A stretch of 38,293 nucleotides of DNA from Sphingomonadales bacterium 63-6 (GTDB taxonomy: Bacteria > Pseudomonadota > Alphaproteobacteria > Sphingomonadales > Sphingomonadaceae): NCBI GenBank assembly GCA_001898545.1, contig MKUB01000185.1:6482-44774 (forward strand), in the 5' to 3' direction. Positions 1 to 7,932 of the stretch are shown in pieces. Both the position numbers and the translations under genes were made by a program. The first letter of the stretch is position 1. Every line of letters begins with the position of its first letter. Under the pieces are notes generated by a model. It did no database searches. It had not been told where the DNA came from and was given only the letters and a program-made list of their open reading frames with translations.

Positions 1-834
1 CGCGATGGCCAGGGCCAGATGCCATGGCTCGGTAATCAGCTGCATCAGCCCCCACACTGCGCCGAGCCCGGCCAGAGTGCCCACGATGCGCTGCAATTGC
101 CTCAGCCAGACGGCGCGCAATGTGGCTCCCTGCAGCACGGCGATGCAGCTGATCGGCACCCAATAGGGCTTCTCGAACCCCAGGAGTTCCGCCAGGCCGA
201 GCGACAAGCCCACGAAGACGGCCACGATTATGGACGGCACCAGCACTTCCTCCGCCAGATCCGCGGGGGCGGGTTGCAGGGGGAGAGGATCCCAGCGGCG
301 TAAAATGTGCAGCGAATAGAAGAAGGCGATGCACACCGCGCCCAGCGCACCCAGAGCGAAGACGCCCAGATGCTGGGGCAGGTCGGCCAGCGTGCCGGGG
401 GCATAGGCACCGATGGAGGCGGTCATCACGAAGAACAGCGGGCCGGGCGGCCCCACCCGGTAATAGCGGCATCCCATGGTCACCAGCAGCGCCACTGCCG
501 CGATCAGCGGCACGCGCGCGGCGGGCAGGACGTGGCCGATCTGCCCCAGCGCATAGCAGGCCATCATTGCACAGGCGGCGGACATCACCGCCACCATGCG
601 CAGATCCAGCCTTGTGCGCGGCAGATAGACGATGGTCATTGCCCCGATGGAGGCAATCGCGCCGAACCCGGCCTGCCCGATCAGCGCGCCAACCAGCATG
701 GGCAGCCCAGCGGCCAGAGCAATGGCGAAGGGCAGTTCCCACGGCCTGTCGCTCTCCCGCCCGGCAAAGACATCTGCGATCTCGCGGCGCAGGAGTGCGG
801 GGAGGGATGGGCGCGGTGGTTCGGCGTCGGGCAT
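1..834 (-). CDS. FUSC-like integral membrane protein, C-terminus cut by window edge
   Basis: This open frame is missing from the ORF track because it runs off the left edge without a stop. It begins at an ATG at 834 (MPDAEPPRPSLPALLRRE) and gives 278 residues. After a short charged N-terminus it shows repeated hydrophobic segments, starting with ELPFAIALAAGLPMLVGALIG and followed by stretches around VPLIAAVALLVTMG and VLVPSIIVAVFVGLSLGLAEL. It also has a cytosolic-looking turn YLPRTRLDLR. This pattern fits the fusaric-acid-resistance-like (FUSC/aromatic acid exporter) superfamily of inner-membrane proteins, often tied to efflux of aromatic acids. No strong ribosome binding site precedes the ATG, so the exact start is uncertain. 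Family assignment is by pattern only; substrate unknown. Confidence 0.7.
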   Translation of the reverse strand, partial: MPDAEPPRPSLPALLRREIADVFAGRESDRPWELPFAIALAAGLPMLVGALIGQAGFGAIASIGAMTIVYLPRTRLDLRMVAVMSAACAMMACYALGQIGHVLPAARVPLIAAVALLVTMGCRYYRVGPPGPLFFVMTASIGAYAPGTLADLPQHLGVFALGALGAVCIAFFYSLHILRRWDPLPLQPAPADLAEEVLVPSIIVAVFVGLSLGLAELLGFEKPYWVPISCIAVLQGATLRAVWLRQLQRIVGTLAGLGAVWGLMQLITEPWHLALAIA

Positions 835-918
835 TGAGGGTGGTTTATGCGGGAAGGGGGACGGGGTCCATGGGGCAGTGGGATGTAAGGGGTCTGGCCA
901 TCCTTCAGCACCCTAAAT

Positions 919-989
919 CGTCATTCCCGCGCAGGCGGGAATCCAGATCAACGGTTGCTGCTGGGTTCCCGCTTTCGCGGGAATGACGA
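919..989. repeat. Family A dispersed palindromic repeat, two-hairpin form
   Basis: Two hairpins, each with TCCCGC/GCGGGA-type arms, lie head to head. Together they form one large palindrome opening with cgtcattcccgc and closing with gcgggaatgacg. The middle carries caacggttgctgctgg. A very similar two-hairpin copy occurs at 14423-14496 and a single-hairpin copy at 10502-10535. It fills the gap between the FUSC-like gene and the small membrane ORF. It resembles REP/BIME-type intergenic repeats. Confidence 0.85.
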
Positions 990-1009
990 AAGTGGGTGAA
1001 TCAGGTTCC

Positions 1010-1138
1010 CTACCCTGCCAGCCCCGCAAACATTTCAGGCCGCAGCGCGATGAACAAGGCGAGGATTCCGCCCAGGCCGAGGCCCATCACAGTGCCTGCG
1101 GCCACGCCGCGCCAGATCATTTTGGGTTCGGTATCCAT
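1010..1138 (-). CDS. Small single-span membrane protein (42 aa), unknown function
   Basis: This frame is too short for the ORF track. It starts MDTEPKMIWRGVAAG and continues with one glycine-rich hydrophobic segment (GTVMGLGLGGILALFIAL, about residues 15-32), then a short tail. A good ribosome binding site (gggaga) lies 8 bases before the ATG, which is the best evidence that it is real. It follows dhaK on the same strand but is cut off from it by a strong terminator, so it needs its own promoter. A member of the large class of unnamed one-helix proteins; function not recognised. Confidence 0.55.
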   Translation of the reverse strand: MDTEPKMIWRGVAAGTVMGLGLGGILALFIALRPEMFAGLAG

Positions 1139-1206
1139 GGTGCTCTCCCGCTGTTTTTCGGGATGCTATCATGGCCGGGCCCGATTGCGCAAACCGGCCC
1201 CCAACG

Positions 1207-1235
1207 AAAAACGCCCCGAGGTTTCCCCCGGGGCG
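1207..1235 (-). terminator. Rho-independent terminator of the aldolase-HAD-dhaL-dhaK operon
   Basis: Read on the minus strand, just past the dhaK stop, the sequence forms a 7-bp stem CGCCCCG/CGGGGCG around a GGGGAAACCT loop and is followed directly by TTTTT. This is a classical intrinsic terminator and ends the four-gene operon. Confidence 0.9.
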
Positions 1236-1260
1236 CTTTGCTTTCAGCCTGTGGGCTGGA

Positions 1261-2256
1261 TCAGAAGATGCGCACGGCCACTTCGGCGGGAGCGTCGAGA
1301 TATTCCTCGAGCTGGCCGTCGAGCTTGAGCAGGGTCAGCGAGGCGCCGGCCATTTCGAGGCTGGTGCAATATTCGCCGACATAGTTGCGCACCACGGTCA
1401 GGCCAGCCTGCTCGGCACGCTCATGCGCGCGGGCATAGAGCACGTAGAGTTCGCTGATCGGTGTGCCGCCCAGGCCGTTGATCATCAGGGCAACGCGGTC
1501 GCCCGACTTGTAGGGCAGGTCCTGCGCCACGGCGTCGAACAATTCGTCGGTGATGGCGTCGGCATTCTTGATCTTGTCGCGGCGGCGGCCCGGTTCGCCA
1601 TGGATGCCGATGCCGACTTCCATTTCGTCGTCGCCGATTTCAAAGATCGCGGTGCCCTTTGCCGGGGGGATGCAGCTGGTCAGCGCAACGCCCATGGTGC
1701 GGACATTGGCGTTCACCTTCTCGGCAACGGCCAGCACGGTGTCGAGATCGGCACCGGCTTCTGCAGCAGCGCCGCAGGCCTTGATGACGAAGAAGTTGCC
1801 GGCCACGCCGCGGCGACCCACGGTGTAGAGGCTGTCTTCCACCGAGACGTCATCGTTGATGATGAACTGCTTGACCTTGATGCCTTCGGCTTCGGCCATT
1901 TCGCAGGCCATGTCCCACGCCATGCGGTCGCCCTGGTAGTTGTTCACCAGCACCAGAACGCCAGCATCGGTGGCAACCGACTTGATCGTTTCATAGCAGG
2001 CATCCACCGGCGGAGCGGCGAAGACGGGGCCCTGGCACGCAGCCGAGAGCATGCCCGGACCGACGGTCATGATGTGAGCCGGTTCGTGGCCCGAGCCCGA
2101 ACCCTGAACGACCGAAACCTTGTTTTCCGCCGGGCGGTCCGTGCGCTTGATCAGCTGGAATTCGGGGATGAATTCGAGCAGGCCCGGATTGGCCAGCAGC
2201 ACGCCCTTCATGAATTCGGGCACGAAGTTGGCGGGTTCATTGACGAATTTCTTCAT
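1261..2256 (-). CDS. dhaK: Dihydroxyacetone kinase-family subunit DhaK
   Basis: A 331-residue protein, the full length of the DhaK family, which binds dihydroxyacetone covalently through a histidine so that the partner DhaL can phosphorylate it in the cytoplasm. Visible motifs are GSGSGHEPAH (His57, matching E. coli His56), NNYQGD (Asp110, matching Asp109) and GIGIHGEPG (His219, the hemiaminal histidine). The E. coli motif KNYTGD reads NNYQGD here, so the substrate-contacting lysine (Lys104 as I recall it) is replaced by Asn. It is the last gene of the operon, 34 bases after dhaL, with ribosome binding site ggagagga. Family membership is clear. The true substrate may be dihydroxyacetone or another short ketose such as erythrulose. 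Confidence 0.88.
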   Translation of the reverse strand: MKKFVNEPANFVPEFMKGVLLANPGLLEFIPEFQLIKRTDRPAENKVSVVQGSGSGHEPAHIMTVGPGMLSAACQGPVFAAPPVDACYETIKSVATDAGVLVLVNNYQGDRMAWDMACEMAEAEGIKVKQFIINDDVSVEDSLYTVGRRGVAGNFFVIKACGAAAEAGADLDTVLAVAEKVNANVRTMGVALTSCIPPAKGTAIFEIGDDEMEVGIGIHGEPGRRRDKIKNADAITDELFDAVAQDLPYKSGDRVALMINGLGGTPISELYVLYARAHERAEQAGLTVVRNYVGEYCTSLEMAGASLTLLKLDGQLEEYLDAPAEVAVRIF

Positions 2257-2290
2257 GAGATATTCCTCTCCGTGGAATAGACGAACGAGA

Positions 2291-2956
2291 TCAGCGGTTC
2301 AGTTCGGCGGCGGTGGGGGTGTAATCCACGCCGTAATGCTTGCACCAGTCGTACAGGATGGTGGCAACGCCGACGATGCCCGGATCGGGGGTGTTGGCGC
2401 TACGCTCGCCCACCTGGCTGGCGCGGCCGCGATGGGCCACCAGATTGCGGGTTTCGTCAATCGCCTTGTCGGCCACTTCGGTCACGGCCTTCAGCGTGGC
2501 GGCAGCATCGCCAGTGGGGGCCATTTCCTTCATCTTTTCGGCAATCGGGATCAGCGCGTCGAGCAGGGTCTTGTCGCCCAGCTTGGCGCCGCCGCGGGCC
2601 ATGATGCCTTCCACGGCGGAATTGACCATGGCGGCCAGGTCTTCCAGGCTGACGCTGGTCTTGTCCTTGCTGGCCATGCCCGCCCGCATGAAGCCGGTGC
2701 CCCAGATCGGGCCCGAGCTGCCGCCGACATGCTTGGAACAGAGCATACTGATCTTCAGCAGCATGGCGCCGACGGCGCTCTTGTCCAAAGTCGGCAGGTC
2801 GGCCTTGATCACCTTGAAGCCAGTGGCCAGCGAGGTGCCGAAATCGCCGTCACCGGCAAGGCCGTCGAGATCCGAGAAATAGATTTCGTTACGGATGACC
2901 GTGTCGGATGCGACGTCGATTGCCTTTTCAATCTGTTCGATCGTGAGTTCAGTCAT
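2291..2956 (-). CDS. dhaL: Dihydroxyacetone kinase-family nucleotide subunit DhaL
   Basis: A 221-residue all-helical DhaL protein, which carries the nucleotide and two magnesium ions and transfers phosphate to the substrate held by DhaK. The three metal-binding aspartates are visible in DGLAGDGDFG (Asp31, Asp36, Asp38), and the nucleotide loop GGSSGPIWGTGF follows near residue 78. Most DhaL proteins read GDGDHG, and here the His is Phe. The gene lies 12 bases after the HAD phosphatase and 34 before dhaK, with ribosome binding site gggagagga. No dhaM (PTS phosphodonor) is present in the window, so the pair either uses ATP directly or takes phosphate from a DhaM encoded elsewhere. Gene order L then K is the reverse of the usual dhaKLM. 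Confidence 0.87.
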   Translation of the reverse strand: MTELTIEQIEKAIDVASDTVIRNEIYFSDLDGLAGDGDFGTSLATGFKVIKADLPTLDKSAVGAMLLKISMLCSKHVGGSSGPIWGTGFMRAGMASKDKTSVSLEDLAAMVNSAVEGIMARGGAKLGDKTLLDALIPIAEKMKEMAPTGDAAATLKAVTEVADKAIDETRNLVAHRGRASQVGERSANTPDPGIVGVATILYDWCKHYGVDYTPTAAELNR

Positions 2957-2968
2957 ACTTCCTCTCCC

Positions 2969-3694
2969 TCAGGCAGCAGCCTGTGCGGCCAGGCGGCCCA
3001 GGTCTTCGATAGTGATGTTGATGTTCGGCGCATCGCCCAGTTCGGGCACAACCTGCACCGCCTCGGCGAAATCTTCGTCCATCGTATAGGTGCTGGTGGT
3101 GATGAGAGTGGGCAGGCCTGCGCCAGTGGCGGCGAGCAAGCCGTTGCGGCTATCCTCGATCACGATGCAGTCACCGGCCGGAAGGCCCAGCGTTTCCAGC
3201 GCCAGCAGATAGATGTCGGGCGCGGGCTTCTTCTTGGCCACGACATCGCCTGCATGGACGAATTCGAAGGCGGCCTTGCGCTCTGCCCCGAACAGGTCGA
3301 GCACGGCGTCGATGAACTTGGGGTTCGAGGTGGTGCATACGCCCAGGCGCACGCCCGCTTCGATCGCTTCGTCCACGATGCGCAGGATGCCGGGGCGAAC
3401 CGGCAGTTCCGTCACGATTTCGGAAGTGATGCGCGTCTTCGTCTTGTGCAGATCGATGATCAGCGAGTCCTTCGCCTCATCCGTATCGGCGCCTTCGGGC
3501 CAGCCGAATTCGTCGAAATAGGCGCGCATGCGTTCCTTGCCGCCAGCCACCAGCAGCAGGCGGCCATAGAGATCGACATCCCATTCCGCATCGATGCCAT
3601 GTTCGGCAAAGGCGCGGTTGAAGCCGACGCGGTGCGCATCACGCTCCGTATCCACCAGAACGCCGTCACAGTCGAAAATCAGTGCCTTGACCAT
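2969..3694 (-). CDS. HAD-family phosphatase, CbbY-like
   Basis: A 241-residue haloacid dehalogenase-superfamily phosphatase. Motif I is FDCDGVLVDTE (nucleophile Asp8, acid Asp10), motif II is the Thr/Ser in CTTSNP, motif III the Lys in AKKKPAPDIY, and motif IV is IEDSRNG. The cap has GGKERMRAYF, close to the GGKER motif of CbbY proteins, which dephosphorylate xylulose-1,5-bisphosphate in autotrophs. It sits between the aldolase (11-base gap) and dhaL (12-base gap), so it very likely acts on a sugar phosphate of the same pathway. No RuBisCO or other Calvin genes are visible here, so the CbbY role should not be copied literally. Phosphoglycolate phosphatase is a less likely alternative because of the GGKER cap. 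Confidence 0.82.
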   Translation of the reverse strand: MVKALIFDCDGVLVDTERDAHRVGFNRAFAEHGIDAEWDVDLYGRLLLVAGGKERMRAYFDEFGWPEGADTDEAKDSLIIDLHKTKTRITSEIVTELPVRPGILRIVDEAIEAGVRLGVCTTSNPKFIDAVLDLFGAERKAAFEFVHAGDVVAKKKPAPDIYLLALETLGLPAGDCIVIEDSRNGLLAATGAGLPTLITTSTYTMDEDFAEAVQVVPELGDAPNINITIEDLGRLAAQAAA

Positions 3695-3705
3695 GCGTTC
3701 CGCCC

Positions 3706-4584
3706 TCAGCCCAGCGTGGAGAGGAATTCGGAACCGCGGCCCTTGCCGCCGAACTTCTCGATGAAGCCGCCGAACATCGTCTTGCAGGCCTGATACTGGG
3801 CATCCATCACGCGCAGCGGCTCGAAATCGGTGGGCTTGGCAGTGTGGTAATCGACGAAGCTCTGCACCCAGACGTGCTTGAGGTTGGTCGAGATGTTCAC
3901 CTTGGCCGCGCCGCGTTCGATCGCCTTGGCGAAGGTTTCGTCGGACAGGCCGGTGCCGCCATGCAGCGCCATCGGGGTCTTGGTCAGGCTGTTGATCGCG
4001 GCGATGCGATCGAAGTCCACCACGGGCTCGCCCTTGTAATAGCCATGGGCGGTGCCGACGGCGCAGGCGAAGGCCGACAGGTCGAGAGCGGCGCAGAAGC
4101 GCTCCGCATCGGCGGGGTCGGTCAGGACGGAATCGGCCTCGTCCACCACCATGTCGTCTTCAACGCCCATGATCTGGCCCAGCTCGGCTTCCATGCCCAC
4201 GCCGTACTTCTCGGCGATTTCGCGCACCTTCAGCGATTCTTCCAGGTTCTGCTCGAAGGGCAGTTCCGAAGCGTCGATCATGATCGAGGTCCAGCCCGCC
4301 TTGGCGCAGGCTTCGATCATCGGGATGTCCTTGCAGTGATCGAGATGCAGCACCACCGGCACCGGCGAATCCTCGGCCACGGTGCGCACCCAGCTCACGA
4401 TTTCCTTGTGGCTGAAATATTTGATGGTCTTCGCGGATGTCTGGCAGATCACGGGAGCGTTCAGCTCCTCCGCAGCCTTCACCATCGCCTTGGTGGTGTT
4501 GTAATCCACAAGATTGAAAGCGGCGACCGCATAGCCATTGTCCATAGCATGACGGAGCAACGGCTTCATGTTCACCAGGGGCAT
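3706..4584 (-). CDS. Class II (zinc) ketose-bisphosphate aldolase, GatY/Fba type
   Basis: A 292-residue class II aldolase that reversibly joins dihydroxyacetone phosphate to an aldehyde. The catalytic Asp and zinc histidines are in place at exactly GatY-like positions: Asp82 and His83 in HLDHCKD, His180 in GTAHGYYKGEP and His208 in LHGGTGL. MEAELGQIMGVEDD and KVNISTNLK are further family signatures. The phosphate loop reads HGGTG rather than the common HGASG/HGGSG. It is the first gene of the operon, with ribosome binding site agggaga 7 bases before the ATG. With a Dha-type kinase downstream, it could use DHAP made by the kinase or split a phosphorylated sugar. Fructose- or tagatose-bisphosphate is the default substrate, but a dedicated C4-C6 ketose is equally possible. 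Confidence 0.85.
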   Translation of the reverse strand: MPLVNMKPLLRHAMDNGYAVAAFNLVDYNTTKAMVKAAEELNAPVICQTSAKTIKYFSHKEIVSWVRTVAEDSPVPVVLHLDHCKDIPMIEACAKAGWTSIMIDASELPFEQNLEESLKVREIAEKYGVGMEAELGQIMGVEDDMVVDEADSVLTDPADAERFCAALDLSAFACAVGTAHGYYKGEPVVDFDRIAAINSLTKTPMALHGGTGLSDETFAKAIERGAAKVNISTNLKHVWVQSFVDYHTAKPTDFEPLRVMDAQYQACKTMFGGFIEKFGGKGRGSEFLSTLG

Positions 4585-4887
4585 TCGGGTGTCTCCCTAT
4601 CGAGTTGCAAAGCTTCTTGGCGCGCACAGACAGGCGATTCGCGCCGGACTTGTTAGCCGGAATGCTCGCCCCCTGTCTCGTATATGAGGCCCAGTGGTTG
4701 ATTGAGTCCGCTTTGTCCAGACTCTACGGCGCGCAGTCTTAACGGCGCTTAAGGCAAACAGCATCTTGTGTTGCAGCGGCGCGGAACCTTGCTAGTCTGG
4801 ATGTGTTACCGTCGTGGGAGCTCTGCAACCCCGCGCGGCGCGGTGCTGCCCTGCTGGGGGCGGTTGCCTTTTCAAGGGAGAAGCACG
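4585..4887. promoter_or_regulatory. Divergent control region between the aldolase operon and the molybdenum hydroxylase
   Basis: This 303-base gap has no credible gene; the ORF-track extension to 4768 is an open leader. It must hold promoters for both directions. A possible plus-strand promoter is TTGCAG, 16 bases, TAGTCT just before 4800. An interrupted palindrome gagtc-N11-gactc near 4705-4725 could be an operator. A ribosome binding site gggag precedes the hydroxylase ATG. These assignments are by eye and weak. Confidence 0.35.
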
Positions 4888-5373
4888 ATGGCCGTGAAGG
4901 TCAAGATCAACGGGGAAGTGCGCGAGATCGACGCGCCGGAAGATATGCCGCTGCTGTGGGCGCTGCGGCAGGAACTGGGCATGGTGGGCACCAAGTTCGG
5001 CTGCGGCAAGGCGCTGTGCGGCGCTTGCACCGTGCATGTCGATGGCGTCGCTACGCGCTCCTGCTCCACGCCCATCGGTTCCATTGGCGAGAGCGAAGTC
5101 ACCACGGTGGAAGCTCTGGGCCAGACCGATCTGGGCCGCGCCTTGCAGGAAGCATGGCTGGAAGAAGACGTGATGCAGTGCGGCTATTGCCAGGCCGGCC
5201 AGCTGATGAGCGCAACCGCGCTGCTGCTGCGCAATCCTGAGCCCAGCGCCCGCCAGATCGACGCGGCGATGAGCGGCAATATCTGCCGCTGTGCCTGCTA
5301 CACCCGCATCAAGTCCGCCATCACGCAGGTCGCGGAAAGCGGCGTTGCGAAGAAGGGGAAAGCAAATGCCTGA
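4888..5373 (+). CDS. [2Fe-2S] subunit of an IorAB-type molybdenum hydroxylase
   Basis: A 161-residue iron-sulfur subunit of the xanthine oxidase family, passing electrons from the molybdenum centre to an acceptor. The plant-type ferredoxin cluster is held by Cys39, Cys44, Cys47 and Cys59 (CGKALCGAC). The second cluster is held by Cys98, Cys101, Cys133 and Cys135 (CGYC and CRC). The ORF-track start at 4768 is rejected. MAVKVKING at 4888 matches the family N-terminus and has gggag 7 bases upstream. The stop overlaps the start of the large subunit, so the two are translationally coupled. No FAD subunit is present, as in isoquinoline 1-oxidoreductase (IorA) and related aldehyde oxidoreductases. 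Actual substrate unknown. Confidence 0.88.
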   Translation: MAVKVKINGEVREIDAPEDMPLLWALRQELGMVGTKFGCGKALCGACTVHVDGVATRSCSTPIGSIGESEVTTVEALGQTDLGRALQEAWLEEDVMQCGYCQAGQLMSATALLLRNPEPSARQIDAAMSGNICRCACYTRIKSAITQVAESGVAKKGKANA

Positions 5374-7576
5374 GGCCATCGCACTTTCCCGCCGCACCCT
5401 GCTGAAGGCCAGCGTCCTTTCCGGCGGCGGCCTGGCGCTGAGCGCCGCGATCCCCATGGTGGCCCGCGCGGCTGCCGTCACGGGTGAGGCACAGGGCACG
5501 CTGAACGCCTTCGTCACCATCGCGGCTGACAACACGATCACCATCGTCGGCAAGAATCCCGAGATCGGCCAGGGCATCAAGACCATGCTGCCCATGCTGA
5601 TCGCGGATGAAATGGATGCCGATTGGGATCAGGTGAAGATCGTCCAGGGCGAAACCGATGCGGCCAAATATGGCCCGCAGCTGGCCGGTGGCAGCTTCGC
5701 CACCCCCATGAACTGGATGCCGATGCGCCAGGTGGGCGCGGGGGCTCGCCAGATGCTGCTCGCGGCGGCCTCGCGCCGTTGGGGCATCGACAGCGCCAAG
5801 CTCACCACCAAGCTGGGCAAGGTGATCGACCCGGCCTCGGGCCGCTCGCTGACCTATGGCGAACTGGCGAATGACGCGGCCGGCGTGGCCGTGCCGGATC
5901 TGGCCAAGGTTCCGCTGAAGAACCCGAAGGACTTCCATATCATCGGCCGCGCCATCGGCGGGATCGACAGCCCCAAGATCGTCCGGGGCGAGCCGATCTT
6001 CGGCGTGGATACCCAGCTTCCGGGCATGGTCTATGCCGCATTCGAGCGTTCGCCCGTATTCGGCGCCAAGCTGGTTTCGGCCAATCTCGATGTGGTCAAG
6101 GCCCAGCCGGGCGTGATCGATGCCTTCATCGTCAAGGGCAACGGCAATGCCGAGGAACTGGTCGATGGCGTGGCGGTGATCGCCAAGAACTGGTGGATCG
6201 CCGATCAGGCCCGCCAGAAGCTGGAGATCAAGTGGGATAACGGCCAGTGGGCCAGCCACTCCAGCAAGGGATATGACGCCGCCGCGCGCAAGCTGATGGC
6301 CGATGCCAAGCCGCAGGAAACGCTTGCCAGCCATGGCGATGTGGATGCGGCCTTCGCTTCCGCCGCCAAGGTGCTGGATGCGGAATATTCCTATCCCTTC
6401 CTCGCCCACGTGCCGATGGAGCCGATGAACTGCACGGCCCTGTGCCATACGGACGGTTCGATGGAAATGTGGGCACCGTCGCAGACGCCGCAGGGCGGGC
6501 AGACGGGCGTGGCCAAGATGCTGGGCCTCACGCCCGACAAGGTGAAGGTGCATATCACGCGCATGGGCGGCGGCTTCGGCCGGCGTCTGACGAATGATTA
6601 CATGCATCAGGTCGCCGCAATCGCGAAGCATATGCCCGGCAAGCCGGTCCAGATGATCTTCAGCCGCGAGGATGACGTTCGCGGGGACTTCTACCGCCCG
6701 GCGGGCTGGCACCGCCTGCGCGCCGCGCTGGACGACAAGGGCAAGCTGATCGGCTATGACGATCACTTCATCACTTTCGAAATCCCCGGCCCGGGCGCCT
6801 ACAACCCCGCCGCCATGTCGAAGGATGAATTCCCGGCCAAGTTCGTGCCCAATCTGCGTTACGCGCAGACCAAGATGCAGACCGCCGTGCCCATGGGCGC
6901 CCTGCGCGCGCCTACGTCCAACGCCATGGCCTTCGTCATGCAGAGCTTCCTCGATGAAGTGGCCCATGCCGCTGGCAAGGATCTGCCGACCCTGCTGCTG
7001 GAAATCGTGGACGGTGCCGAGAAGGAACCGGATTCCATGGGCTTCACCGGCCCGGCGCCCGGCTTCAACCCGGCTCGCCTGCGCGCGGTGACGAAGAAGG
7101 CGCTGGAAATGTCCGGCTGGGGCAAGACCATGCCTGCCGGCCATGCGCTGGGCTTCGGCTATTATTTCAGCCACATGGGCTATTTCGCCGAAGTGGTGGA
7201 AACCAGCCTCGAAGGCGGCCGGATCAACGTCCACAATGTGTGGGCCGCCGGTGACGTGGGCAGCCAGATCATCAATCCGCATGGCGCGCTGAACCAGGTT
7301 CAGGGCTCCATCATCGACGGGATCGGCCAGGCTCTGGCCCTTGCCATCGAGATCGAAGGCGGCGCGGTGAAGCAGTCCAACTTCCACGATTACCCGATCC
7401 CGCGCATCCCCGTGACGCCGAAGATCGAGGTGGAATTCGTGAAGAGCGACAATTCGCCCACCGGCCTTGGCGAACCGGCCCTGCCGCCGGTGATCCCGGC
7501 CCTGACCAATGCGCTGTTCGCGCTGACCGGCAAGCGCATCCGCACTCTGCCGATCGATGTGAAGCAGTTGGCTTGA
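5366..7576 (+). CDS. Tat-exported molybdopterin-binding large subunit, IorB/aldehyde dehydrogenase type
   Basis: A 736-residue catalytic subunit that hydroxylates an aldehyde or N-heterocycle using a molybdopterin cytosine dinucleotide cofactor. The N-terminus holds a twin-arginine signal (SRRTLLKAS followed by a hydrophobic run and ARAAA), so the folded enzyme is probably sent to the periplasm. Cofactor motifs include QTPQGGQ and GGGFGRR (about residue 398), and GALRAP later. The catalytic Glu is in GLGEPALPPV near residue 700. The start MPEAIALS at 5366 overlaps the small-subunit stop by 8 bases; the longer ORF-track start would bury the Tat signal. Matching cofactor genes mocA and xdhC lie just beyond, in convergent orientation. 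A cytochrome c acceptor subunit, sometimes present, is absent here. Confidence 0.87.
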   Translation: MPEAIALSRRTLLKASVLSGGGLALSAAIPMVARAAAVTGEAQGTLNAFVTIAADNTITIVGKNPEIGQGIKTMLPMLIADEMDADWDQVKIVQGETDAAKYGPQLAGGSFATPMNWMPMRQVGAGARQMLLAAASRRWGIDSAKLTTKLGKVIDPASGRSLTYGELANDAAGVAVPDLAKVPLKNPKDFHIIGRAIGGIDSPKIVRGEPIFGVDTQLPGMVYAAFERSPVFGAKLVSANLDVVKAQPGVIDAFIVKGNGNAEELVDGVAVIAKNWWIADQARQKLEIKWDNGQWASHSSKGYDAAARKLMADAKPQETLASHGDVDAAFASAAKVLDAEYSYPFLAHVPMEPMNCTALCHTDGSMEMWAPSQTPQGGQTGVAKMLGLTPDKVKVHITRMGGGFGRRLTNDYMHQVAAIAKHMPGKPVQMIFSREDDVRGDFYRPAGWHRLRAALDDKGKLIGYDDHFITFEIPGPGAYNPAAMSKDEFPAKFVPNLRYAQTKMQTAVPMGALRAPTSNAMAFVMQSFLDEVAHAAGKDLPTLLLEIVDGAEKEPDSMGFTGPAPGFNPARLRAVTKKALEMSGWGKTMPAGHALGFGYYFSHMGYFAEVVETSLEGGRINVHNVWAAGDVGSQIINPHGALNQVQGSIIDGIGQALALAIEIEGGAVKQSNFHDYPIPRIPVTPKIEVEFVKSDNSPTGLGEPALPPVIPALTNALFALTGKRIRTLPIDVKQLA

Positions 7577-7584
7577 TTGCTGAT

Positions 7585-7650
7585 CCTCTCCCCTCGTGGG
7601 AGGATACGGAGGCCCGGCCTGAAAGGGCCTGGCCGCAGTTGGAGAGGGGG
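7585..7650. repeat. Family E GC-rich inverted repeat
   Basis: Outer arms CCTCTCC and GGAGAGG flank an inner hairpin AGGCCC-N9-GGGCCT. It lies 8 bases after the hydroxylase stop. Similar C-rich/G-rich inverted elements occur at 22079-22217, 25811-25840 and 32092-32217. It may also end transcription or protect the mRNA end. Confidence 0.6.
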
Positions 7651-7763
7651 TTTCCGCAAGGGCCCCTTTCCAAGTTACGCCATTCTCTCCCGCAAGGGGG
7701 CTGCAGCTTGGCATTCGCTGGCTTGTAAAGACAACGTGAGAGGCGGTTTTATTGCTTCCTCAA
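7651..7763. other. Intergenic remainder between convergent genes
   Basis: The 356-base gap between the hydroxylase and mocA is mostly filled by the family E repeat before this stretch and the family D repeat after it. In these remaining bases I see only open frames without support and no clear RNA or promoter. Confidence 0.4.
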
Positions 7764-7876
7764 TCGTCACCCTGAACTTGTTTGTGCTGGCACAGCTTCG
7801 CTTCCAGGGCCCATTTCTCCAGATCGAGCTGCAGCTAGTGGGGAGGGATGGATGCTGAAACTAGTTCAGCATGACG
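7764..7876. repeat. Family D inverted repeat, long copy
   Basis: Starts tcgtcaccctgaacttgtt and ends agttcagcatgacga, so the ends are inverted copies of each other. It contains cagggcccatttctcc and ggatgctgaaac. A second, shorter copy with the same ends and same internal blocks is at 15475-15568. It lies between two convergent genes. Confidence 0.8.
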
Positions 7877-7932
7877 AATGTGGATGGCAAAGGAGCGGTC
7901 GGATTACGTGTTTGCGTGCGAGATAGCCGCAT

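Noticed and set aside
919-989. CRISPR repeat unit
   Set aside because: The repeats are palindromic, not evenly spaced, have no spacers and no cas genes; they are dispersed intergenic repeats.
2969-3694. Evidence for a Calvin cycle from the CbbY-like phosphatase
   Set aside because: No RuBisCO, phosphoribulokinase or cbbR in the window; the HAD cap motif alone is not enough.
2120-3793. 557-residue plus-strand open frame opposite dhaK, dhaL and the phosphatase
   Set aside because: It crosses three real genes in antisense and has no domain pattern.
5321-7714. 797-residue minus-strand open frame opposite the molybdenum hydroxylase
   Set aside because: His/Gly/Asp-rich composition typical of antisense shadows in high-GC DNA; the plus-strand frame has full family motifs.
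7577-7932. Small RNA or broken gene in the 356-base gap
   Set aside because: The gap is explained mainly by two repeat elements; no frame with a ribosome binding site or family pattern was found.
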